A stretch of 64,000 nucleotides of DNA, from contig NC_135175.1 in NCBI RefSeq assembly GCF_041146795.1, positions 33,356,136-33,420,135 of the forward strand, written 5' to 3'. This document shows positions 42,685-54,600 of the stretch, in pieces (the first letter of the stretch is position 1; every line of letters starts with the position of its first letter). Origin of the DNA: Maylandia zebra (lineage: Eukaryota > Chordata > Actinopteri > Cichliformes > Cichlidae). The notes beneath the pieces are model-generated. The model was not told where the DNA came from. It saw only the letters and a list, made by a program, of their open reading frames with translations, and did no database searches. A program made the position numbers and the translations under genes.

Positions 42685-45600
42685 ATGACCCAGGTGGCTC
42701 CAGGTCCAGCTGACATGACAGGTGAGAAAAATATATGCTCCTATTTATGAATCTTATATTAAATGTGTATTATTGGCTGGGTAATCTTCCTACGCTCAGA
42801 AACGCCCATGGACAAACATTAACCCACAACCATTAACCTGGATAGGACTGATTCACGCTGCATTTTCATTTAAAGACCTTTAAAGAGTCATGCGTTACAT
42901 CCGCATATACTGAAGAATTACTTTAGATATGTGCATCTGGAAATAAATTTTCCATGTGTAATGTTTCTTATGTTTAGGCATGGTTTTGCATGTTGCGTTG
43001 TACAAATATGTTGTTGCATTTCATATATAGAGGTCTACGTGAGTGATACACATCAAATGACGTCTTGGGAAGTATATTTTATGATAGGCCAGCATAAATA
43101 TTCTAACTGATTATGTTTGCTATCCTACATTATATTGATTCCACCCATCCCTCTTTATGGGCTGTCAGCTCTTTAACCATCCACAGTCCTCGATCATCCT
43201 CTTAAACAAACAGCAGATTTCTGCATGTGATGTAATGTACACTGGAGACAGAGTGTGGGAGAGGGGACTTTTGGCTCATGTTTGCATGTATTTGCATATC
43301 TAATGCCTGTATGTTAAGACCACTGTTTGTTTTTTAAAAAAAAACCCATTGAATGCACAGAGCACGGTGGATAGTTGCCCTTTGGCTGCTTTCAGGCTGT
43401 CAGTTTGACAGATTAAGAGGGAAAAAAAGGAGCAGGAAGAAGGCCGGAGGTTACACTCAGGGGTCTTGCTCTGACATCTGACCCCCAGAGGCGAAGCAGT
43501 GACTGACAGAAAATGTATTGCATCTGGACGCCCTGTGACTGATAGCTTTCTTAATCCCTGCTCTTCCATATTGACAGAGTGGTCACGTTTGCCGCTCTGG
43601 CTTTACATTTTTAGCTTTATTTTGCTTCTCGGCCAAGTGTGAATCATGTCTGACTCTTCTCTCCCAAAACACAGCGCTGGTCCCTCCTCCTGCGCCAACA
43701 CTGCTCGCCAACAGGCACGCATCTCCTTCTCGATCACCATCCAATCACAGGAGCCCTCCAGGTAAATGTGTAATCTCATCATAGCCTTTTACATACTCCC
43801 AGTATTTTAATAAAGAAGAAGGTGACAGTTCTATTTATAGAGCGCCACTTCAAAACAACAGTCATCTCCAGGGGCTTTATTTAGTGAGCTGAAAACAAAC
43901 TGCACAATCACAGCATCCCCTATGAGCAGCACTTGGTGACTGCAGGAAGGAAGAACTCTGTTTTGATAAAAATCAAGCACAGGAAGTGAATGACTTTGCA
44001 AAACAAAAACCTGCAAGAGAGATTAAACAAAAGTTAATGACACAGTCATATTCGTGGAAGCTTGTTTCTGCCCCTGGAATAAAACAAAAAGGTTCTTTTG
44101 CCCCTCAGAAGTCAAAATTTTGGGTTATTATTTCAGGATTTCTGCTTACTAACAAAAACTTCTAAGAAGATAACTCAACTTGGGAAAATAACCTGAAGAT
44201 AAGAGTTACTGAGTGAAATTTTTAAGATAGCAACCTGAAATTTTGACAACAAGCTTCTGTACACTTATTTATTTAATATGTGTTTGTTGAAGGACATATC
44301 CTGGTCAAAAAATGACTGATGATTCTTCATAATCTTATTGGAAGTCTAAGGAAATGCCATCCAGAGTCAGCGTCCGGTTAGACACTGAAACATAGATAGA
44401 TGCAAACTAACGTTAGTATTATTTTTGAGTCATTCCCGTGTTTGTCTTAACTGTTTTTCAGATTGTGTTTTTGTGTGGTTAAAATTCCAAACAAAGTGAA
44501 TGTGATTACATGTAGGGGTGGAGCTAAAGCAACATGATAAAACATGAAAGATATCAAACATATGTAGAACCTGCAGGCGGCCAAACTAATCACTTAATTT
44601 TTCCTTTTACAGGCTCCCAGCTGCATTTAGCAAAAGAGCAAAGCAACGACGGAGAGAAAATTCGAGGTATGAGCGATTGTCCAGCTGGTGTAGCTGAGTG
44701 TGGTCTGTCTGCTTCATCTGTCACTGGCAAACGCACACAGATTGTTGGAGGCTTTCCTGTGATACGCAGTGTGCTGTATAGTGGATCAAGAAGTGCATTA
44801 TTTCCCTTAAAATGTTGTGGAGGAAACAGTAGAAGTTGAGTTTCTAAATAAGTAAATAACGAATACCCCGGTGTGTGCGCAGAGCTGTCAGAGGAGCTGC
44901 AGGATAAAGAGCGTCGCGTTCAACAGCAACTGGAACGCTGCGCAGAGGAGAGAGGGAGGAAGATGGAGGAGCAGAGGAGGAAGGAGCAGCAGCGCAAGGT
45001 GGCGGCCGTGGAGAAGAGACGAAAACAGCAAGAGGCGGAAAAGGTCAGAGGTCACAACACACTAATGCGTCGTTCCATTTAACTGGGAAGCCCGATGTTA
45101 GAACGATGTCATCCCAAGATAAGCGAGTTCCAGTGGTAAAGTCAAAAAAACTGGATTTGCTTTGCTCTTTAGAAAGGTAGAATTCACTAGCTAAACAGCG
45201 TGAGGCTTGGTTTTTGTGCTTAAAATCAAAGCTTCTGCACGTTCCTGCACAGGGTCTGGTCTGTTCTCCACATTTGGCTTTTTAAGCCACTTACAAATAA
45301 AGCTTTCTACCACTGTCTTCATTGTTAGGTGGGGGCTGGTGACCTGCTCTGACTTTAAAATTCAGACTAGGAATTCAAAAAATTCTGTCTTTGAATTTCA
45401 AATGGAACGGACCATAACTGTGCTTTCAGATAACATGAGAAGAGTAGAGACCCACCAAGGCTCTGAAGCATATGTGGCTTCAGATAGGGTTTAACTAATG
45501 ACAGGGTTATTGGGAAAGAAAGATGAGCTTCGCTAGCTCTCTGCTGCTTTGGGTTTCAGGTCATTTGTTTGCATTGCAGACTGTCAAGGAAAAATACAGT

Positions 45601-48600
45601 TAACATAAGAGGCGAGTCAATTCATGGGCGAATAGTGTGGTTGGGAGAAAAATCTGACTTTGTGCAGTCTTTAAAAAACTGCTAACACAGCTAAACTGCA
45701 AACAGTACTAGTGAGCTAAAGGGGATACGCACAGCTAATTCATTCAAACCCCTTGGGGCTGGTCTGGTACCTGGTTGCCAACTAACAACCAGGTTAGCTA
45801 AAAACTGCTGTAACGTGCTTGCTAGCATTTCATGGCTGTTTCTCAACATGCATACTTGTGAAACATACAAGTACAGCTCCAGTTAAAAGTCCACTGTGTT
45901 CCTGCTCCACCCATCAAGGATGCTTCACCTGCATGCATTTGGAACGGAAAACAAAAGTAGGGCCAAACTCTTACATTTTGAATATATTAATGTTTCTGTG
46001 ACACAAAATAAACCTTTAAGATGTTTTTAGTCGAGAATGTAGTTGTGGTTAACCTCAAATATGTGATTTATCAAGCTATTGTCTATTTGTACAAAAGGTC
46101 TGGCGTTTTTGGAGATGTCCACCCCGCTAGTTTAACAACCAGCCTCTTGCCTCGCCAGCTAGCAGCAGTTTTAAAAATGATCTGTGGGAGCCGGGTGCTC
46201 TCGGCAGGTAACATGAGCTCCGACTGCCTGACTCCAGGCACATCCTTTTCCCTACTCGGTAGACATTAAATGCAGGGTATGATTCACTTAGGTCTTCTCT
46301 GTGGGGTGATCTTTGGTTTATTTCAGTGTTTTATTTATGCTTAAAATATATATTTTTTAATAATCTGTTTTGTAAAGAAATCTGTTATTATGCATATCAT
46401 ATGCACAGGCCAGTAAATGAAATTAAGGGTTAAAAATGTATTTGAGGGGAAATACTAACTGTGTCCTCCCACCTTGGAGGTTCAGACTCTCAAATGAACT
46501 TGCGAAGTATGAACTAGCAAGCAAAGCCCTCATACCTCAGTAGGAATGCTAGCTGGCTAGCTTGCCTAATTACTTCAATATGATGCTAAATTCTTTGTAG
46601 TGTCAGATAATTTTATCCATCGATAAATCTTCTAGAACAAACAAACATATATAACTAACATTTAATTTCTACAGTAATACCTATTATCATGAGGGTAGTT
46701 AGCCAGTTAGCTGTACCTTAGCCACACAGCGTGTATCTGATATTGGCAGCTTTAAGCTAGAAAAATACTCTTTTGTAAGTTTTTAAAAGGTCATTAGTAT
46801 GAAATCATTAATTTAGACAGCATCGAGACAATAATGTAATCAATCATCAAGAAGGTCAGCACAATAAAACTGGATTATCATCCAGCCCAGGTCACACAGA
46901 CTTTATGCTTCTCAGTGAAATAAAATCTGAGCTGTGCTCCCCTCAGACTGTCTCCTCCTTCATCTCCCCTCTTCAGAAACCTGATCACAGGATCAGAGAA
47001 AGCCTGGAAAGACAGGCTTTCTCTGTTTCCCACCACTGATCACTCTTTTCCCTTTTCTGTCTGTGAGCTCGCTGCTCTCCAACACTGAATTATTAACCGT
47101 GTCGATCCATAATCGAGTCAGTGTGTTTCCAGCTGTGTTGTCAGGCTGAACCAGAGCTTAGGAAAGTCCTGAGTAATTAATGCAGAAGCTCTAAAGACTT
47201 TCTGCCAGCAGACCAATTGTGTGCATTCAGCTGAAACATGAAAAGTTTAGCTGGCTGGTTGTCTGCAGACTTAAAGTTACTGGACATTATTGTTTTCCTG
47301 AGCAGGGCACCATCCCCAGGTTTGGGATTTTGAAATCCTCTCCTCACCTTATTGCCAGAAAAAATCAGCAACCAAAAACAAACCAGGACATGAGATATAA
47401 TAAGATATAACAGAAAGCAGTCATCTGTGGTGTTATGTGTAGATGAGCGATGCATTAATATTCAGGTTCAGCTGAACTGTGATTGAAGTTCCAATATTTT
47501 GCGGCCACTGCGTGACCTGAAAGTCAAAATTAAAATTCTTACTTCTTGTATGAAGAGCTCTCTTCTGTGATTTTAGTCCGGCCACTCTGCGTTTCATGAT
47601 TATCTTCTTGGGCATCTCCATTCTGCAGCACAGCTGATTTTTTACATCTTTCTCTGGAGGCCGTCTTCTGACCTCGTACGCTGAGCCCTCAGAGGCGTCT
47701 TCATTGAATTAAACTTACGCCAACATCAACTCATGTTTCAAACTGATTCGCCTGAAGTAGAGATCAGTAATGGACTGAAGATTGTTTAGTTCATTTCTTT
47801 CTAGTTCATGTCCCCTGTAATTATCACACTACATCATATTGTCACAATACTGGCCCTGTTTTTATATCCTCAGTTGGCTGTGGGCGCTTCCCTGTCCCAC
47901 AGCTTATTCTACCACATTTTTAGCACATGTGGAGAAAAACACTCCTATAATACAAGAATGAACATTTCAAGTAAAATTATAGTTAGATTTTCATCAATTA
48001 ACTGGGCTTGTTAGATTGTGTCTTTCCACCACCGACTCAAACCTCTCTAAACACACTGGACGTCATTCTCGCTCACTTTTTTAAAGATGTTCCACACAAG
48101 ACTTTTTGAGGGCTGTAGTCAACTTTGGCTTTGCATGTTTGTCTTGTTTGTACAGAAGCATCTGATCTCATCAGGCCACACACTTTACTGGCCTGAGACC
48201 TGGTAGGTAGTGGGACCAGTGTCGCTACAAGGGAGGAATTCCAGTTCCTGTTAATCCCACTGTACAGAAATTGTCTGCACTTCAGCTGGGGGCGTTTGTA
48301 AGAATAAATACAGTGAATGGAGCTAAATGTGTCACATATACCGCATCACGCTGAAAAAGACAGCTCTCTTACAGTGAGGCTGACTTAGCCTGAAATCAAG
48401 CAGTGACATGTGGAGCACTTACAGAGTTGTTTCATTAAAATCAAAAATTGGAACTATTTATTGAGCAACTGTTATTAAAAACCGGATTAAATTTTCCAAA
48501 AGAAAAATGTTTACACTGCAAAGTTTGCATTGTTTCTACAGCTCCACAGAGCCCCACTCATCCTGGCCTCTGTGTGGAAGAGGAGAGCTCTTCTTTGTTA

Positions 48601-51600
48601 GAAGTTCTCAGTCGAAGCAATTTTTCTTTGTGCTGCTTAATAAAAGCTGGCAAACGGCTCAGAGGCACATTACTGCCACCTTCTAGCAGTAGTAGCACAT
48701 TACAGCTTAGCAGGCGCTGGTAACAACAAGGGAAAAGTATATATTAAAAAATGATCCATAAGCCATTCAGCATTTCTGCGATCTCTCATATGACCATTCC
48801 TACTACACTGCAGACAAAGGCAGTAATTGTCTCCTTTACTGGACTATTTCTTTAGATCATAATCCTGTGAAATGACTCAGATTCACAGACGGATGTGCAG
48901 CAGATATGATGATGTAGCTGTGGTGTGGGATCCTGCTGAGCTGCTGAGACGAGCTCTTTCTGTTTTTACTTCTTCTTCAGAAGCAGTGAAACACCTCATC
49001 TCACTCTGCGTGAGTCATGAGTGGGCATCACTCTGCCTAAAACCACTGACTCATGTTATTACACTGCTGAATTAATGATCGGCTGTTTCGTATCGAGAGC
49101 ATACATTTCTGGTGGTTGTTTGGAAAGCTAACCAGCACACAAAGGGTTAACAGGTGGTGCACAGAGAGGAGAGAGAAGAAGAGGAGGAGGAGGGGGATTA
49201 TTATCTCTATTGATGTGGAGGCTCTCTTTGACTGCTAACAGCCTCCACCTCCTCCTCCACCTCGTGTCTTCCGCCTCATATGCATAACTTAATGATATAA
49301 TGATCAGCTGGGCTCACGGGACGATGACATCACCTCCAGCGTATCGTGTGTCGTTTACTGGAACAGACAGTCGATGCTGTGACAAGCACATATTTCACCT
49401 TTGAACCGGAGAGCAAAGCTGCAGGATCGAAGTGCTTCACGTGACGAGAGAGTTAATACAGGATCCAAACTAAAACAAAGCAAAGTACTTAAAACGAAAT
49501 AGCTTGTAGTCACAGTGCGGGATGCATTTTTTAAATTTATATTGATTGTACCAGGAAGGAGAGACCTCACCAGGACCCATAAACCACATTTAAAAAGGTT
49601 TTTGATCATCGTTTAGCACTGATAGATGAAAAACAATGAATCCATTATAAAAATATAACAGTAATCCTTTGCAGCTCCATAAATCCATTAGCTAACTAAT
49701 CATTTGTCAGTATTTAAAGCAGATAAGTTCCTCCATGTTCTGTGGTGCAGTGTGCAACTGAGCTTTGGTTCCACGAGGCTCGTGTTAGAGGCTACTGCGG
49801 GCCTTTCTGAACCAGTCAATAAATAGTTTTGTCTATGAAACAAAAATAAAAACTGCTTTCAATGGCTCCTTTATTCACAAGGAGTCACAACAGCGGGTAG
49901 CCTCGTATGTTCGATTTGGCTGAGGTTTCACGCCCTTCCTGACACAAACCCCACAGGGATTTGTCTCCTCCCAGGATCGAACCGGGGCTCTTGTGCTTTT
50001 TAGGTGAATCTATAAACCAGGAATAAAACGAGGAGAAGATACCAGTCAGAATCACCTGGAGTTTAAAATGTTTCCTATCCCAAAAGAAGTTTTAAAGTCT
50101 CTCACCTTTTAGAAGCAATAACGTTTTAATGAGTAGTCATCGGAATAGTTGTTTTTTTATCGTCTGTTGATGAATTTCAGTTATTCCAGCTCTGCATTGG
50201 AGTTTAGTGGTTTTAAAACTAGAGATAATAGAATCCTTAAAAAAGGATTTTAAATCCTTTTTTTTTGCAGACTTATTATTTTAGTGTTTGTCTCTGCAGT
50301 TAACTCTTTATAACGCCTCAGATTTATTAATTGGCCTTGTACAAATCAAATTTAATGTGTGTGTGTACATTGAGGTTTCTCATGTGATGTCATGTGCACG
50401 CTGCTCGGGAGTTTTCCACCATGTTAGATGTGTGTGTTGTCACGGCTGACCTCCATCATTTGATCATGCCTCCCCGTTTGAGTATGTCGCCGGGACCTGC
50501 TTCACTCTGTGTGGTGTGAAGCAGCACCTCCCAGAAACCAAAGCAGAGGAGGGTAATATGGTCAAACCTTCTGTTTATGAGAGGCAGCCAACAATCCCAA
50601 AAAGCTGATTCTGTTCATGTGGACGTAGCGTTTTCATAGTGGGAGCAGCTAAAGTGGATCGTTTCAGACAGAGGATAAACTGAGGGGCTGCACAAAGGCT
50701 CAGTATAACATAAAACCAGATTATTTTGAACTGAGAATCATGCAAAGCTACTCTAATAAAGCCCAAGAATAAAATATGCAGAATGGATTTAATATTAGTC
50801 TGAGGTTATTTTGGAGATAAAAACTGAACCTGGTTCATTTTTGTCTAAATACTATTACTTTGAGTAGTGTTATTAATTACTGACCGTGTCTTGTTGACAG
50901 CTCACCTGCAGCACTCGACTCTTTGTTTTATTTGTCTCATGAATGGTTTGTGTTGAATCCTTTCATCTCATCAGACAGGCTCACTTCACATTCAGCACTG
51001 CAGAGGTAAACGAGTCCATTATGACTAACTCTGCCACGTTTGCCTTGTAAATCATCTCAATCAGCTCTGCCGCTGATAAATAAAGCAAATTGCACTCTAG
51101 TAAAAGTACTCATCAGGAGTCAGTTATGAGGGGACCTGCAGGCTGCTCATCCATCCCAGCCCTCCTCTCTATCTTTGATCTTCCACTCTCTTTCCACATC
51201 TTCACTCCCTCCCTCACCTTCATCACATTCTGCTGTCTCCCTTTAAATCCTGACTCCCCCTCCCCCGCAGCCTCTCCCTCCTCCTGCAGTTATGTGCGTG
51301 ACTGTGCATACACCTTCACCCCACCCCCATAGTGCTGAGGTGGGGCATTTCCACCCATTCCATATACAGACAGTACACTGAAGCAGTGTTTCAGCTCTGT
51401 GCTGGGCAGTTACTCTGCATGGGCCACCTTAATGGTCGATGATTGGAAATCCAGTATGACCAGAAAGCTGAGCCACATAAAAAGCAGACGGCTCACTTTT
51501 TACCCTCTGCAACAAACACAGAAACAGCTCAGTGTACAAACAGGTATAATATGAATAAACAAATAAAAAATACACATAAAAATAAATGCAGGGATGATAA

Positions 51601-54600
51601 TATTTACCTCGTAAGGCAATGAGAACATCACTAAATGGAAAATGCTTCTCTTCTGGTCTTACATTTTTACATAAATATAAATAGTCTCAAATAAAAGTCT
51701 GTTTTCTAAAGAAGGACAATCGGACAACCCAACAAATTTGCAAACATTTAACATTTATTTATTTTTAACAAATAAACAGTTTAAATATGAAAAACAGCAA
51801 ATATCAAAATAAAACAAAGGGGCCTTTACAAATATACCTGAACCTGAAATATTCTTTAATCTTAAAAGGCTTCAATTTACTGCTTTAATATATCTGAATA
51901 TAATAACAGCTCATTTTAGATTCACAAATGTGTCTGATTTCTTTAAGGTGCCTGGCGCCTTTATTTGGCATCCTATGACATGTTTATATTCATCAAATAT
52001 GAATGTCAAAATAGAAATAAGTGTCCGTCACTTAATGACATTAGGAAACCCGACAAAGTCATGAATCTAAAAATGAACCCTAATTAAGTGTTTCTAATAC
52101 ACCAGTGAGGACTTTAATTTTGGTTCCATGAATTTATTCCCTGGATTTTACTTTTCAGGTAATTGACTCCTTATTTTGCCCCTTAAAACATTTAGATTTA
52201 TATAAATGTGTTTTATATATATTTGAATTCTGCCTTTCTGAGGTCTCACGTGTGCTTCGACGTGGGATCTATGCTTTTCTGACTTATTTCCTGGTGTTGT
52301 GTTATTGAGGTTTGTAGGGCTGTTTGTAATGCAGAGCTTTAGTTGTTCTGGTTTTTGTTTAGTTTTATATTGACTTTTTGCGCCAGGCAACTATTTTGTT
52401 ATTTCTTTTTGTGGCCGTAGTTTTGTGTCTCTAGTGTTAGCGGTCTTTTGTTTATTTCCTGTTTTACTTTGAAGGTTGGCTTTCTTGGATGTCTTCCATT
52501 GGTATTACTTCCTCCTTCATTATTGTCCGTTCGCCCTGATTACCTTTACCTGTGCGTATTAACTGCACCTGCTTGTCTGCACATAAAGCCCTTTGCCCAG
52601 CTCTGTCTTGTGCTCTTTGACTTTTCTAGTGAACCTGTCAGCTTAAATAAACGCTGCACTTTGCTCGACCTCTGAACTGACCTTCAACGCTCTTATATTG
52701 AACATCTCAAAATAATTGTCAATATATCTCTTTTTCAAATGACAGAGCCAACAAACTTTGTCTTTTTTTGTGGCTGGGATGCCGGCTAACAAAGAGCGAG
52801 AAGTGCCGATAAAATAAGAACCAGCCTTGAGCTGTTGTCGAGTGAGGTGAACTTTGGAAATGTCAACATGTCACGTTTGCATGCAGCGCAGAGTAGTTTG
52901 GATTTGTCCCGTGCATCTCAGATCTGGGCGTTGCAGATGCTGACGGGGTGTTTTTATTTTAACTGTGTGGTTTATTTAAAAAATCTGCTGCTGGTGCGTT
53001 TTTATAATGCAAGAATCCAAATTTTATGAAGTCTTTTCTTGGCTGAACGTCCACCTGAATGGTTGGATTTTTGAGGCGTCACTTGAGGCCACAAGGTGTT
53101 TTAGGGAGAAATATTTTCACATTCGCATTTGTATGTATTTTGCATGTGAAATACTCTGCATGTGCATACAGTGCATCTACAGCTGTAAGCACAATAGGGC
53201 AATCAGACATTCACTAAGTAATAATGATGCTCTGGAACAAAGGAGCGAGGTCCTCTATAGTAACAACAGCAGAGGGCAGGAGGTTTGCATCCAGGGTCTT
53301 TGTCTGTTTTCCCAGTAGCTCTTGCTCAAGGATAATGTTGCAAAACAGAATTAGGTTGCATGTAACAATTTATAGTATTTTATTTTTGATGTGTCAATGT
53401 GTGATAAGTTAAAATTGTGCTGAATGGGCTCTCACTCTGTGATCTGGAGCAAAATCCTTCCCACAGATAATAGAACAAGGACCTCACCGTGACTCCAGCA
53501 TGAAGACATTAAGAATGTCAATCATTAGGAATAACAGCTGTCTCGCCATAACATTCCTTTAATATTCAACAGAAATGTCTCTGAGTTCATACAGGCCCAA
53601 ATCCATGAAAGATTTTTATTGTTTTCCTCAAACTGTGAGCATGATGTAAGATTAATAATTGTACCCAGTCATGGTTTACTAATCTGTGTCTGCCAGTCAC
53701 TCCCCAATGCCGAGTGTGTGTTTTCATTTTCTAGGAATGGTTATTGTCACACTGCAGCATGCATGCAGTCCAGAGGCAAAGGTAGAGGAAGGCAAAAGGA
53801 TAAAAGAAATGCAACCAGTATCAATCTCCGATCCACCCACCATCTGTGTGTGTGTGCAGGCATGGTCCCCTGTGTAAACGTGTGTTCATGCATGTGTATG
53901 CATGTGGTGGGGGGTGGTGACGGGCTGCATTTTGCTTCCTCCCGTCTGACTAAAGTGCTTCAGAAACAGACTCAGTCATTAGAGAGGGAGTGGGTGATCG
54001 ACATAGAGAGAGAGAGGGAGAGAGGAAGAGAGAGAAGGAGTGAATTGAACTGCGAGGTGGGGGAGAGGGAGAGAGGGAGCGGCAGACGGAGGAGAGAGAG
54101 CGAACAGAGCTGCTGTATCACTGAGTGGCAGACGGGCGAGCGAGGGCTGGTGACCACCAGCAGACAGCAAACAGACGAGCGCGAAGAGGGGCGAGGCCGC
54201 TGCCGCTGCTGCTGCATGCGGTAACCATGGCGCAGCCATCTCCGAGTGCATCGCCCGGCATCCGTCGCCGTAGCGATGGCTCGGTAAGAGAATCTCTCTT
54301 CTTCCCTGTTTCTGAACGTAACGAGCAGGAGAGGCTGGAGGCCATGGTACGCCGAAGAGCCGGGGGCCCTGAAAGACGAGGAGGAGGAGGTGGAGGTGGA
54401 GGAGAAGCCCGGGAGCACCTGGATAACAGGCCTAAACGGTGGACATGGGGAGGACCGCCTGATGGAGTGGAGGGTGAGTACCAACAGAAATGATGATGAT
54501 GTCATTGGAGGGTGGGTTTGATTTCTAGAACTCGGGGGGGTTGGTAGTGATGGAGAAGTGGAGAGATGTTTCAGGAGGAGGAGGTCTGGAGGTCAGGAGG

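Larger units (their letters stand above)
45044..54226. other. Long map7d2 intron (9.3 kb) before the internal first exon
   Basis: AT-rich intron DNA with a few repeat remnants (listed separately). I saw no coding exon with MAP7 similarity and acceptable splice signals. Its length and position just upstream of a possible alternative first exon suggest it may hold promoter or enhancer sequence for the short isoform, but no specific element can be named. Confidence 0.5.

Noticed and set aside
54004-54095. GA-rich tract as a CRISPR-like or clustered direct repeat
   Set aside because: It is a simple purine repeat without spacers; the host is a vertebrate.
53972-54505. 177-codon antisense frame opposite the map7d2 internal first exon
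   Set aside because: It is the complement of the GA-rich tract, giving low-complexity Ser/Leu runs.
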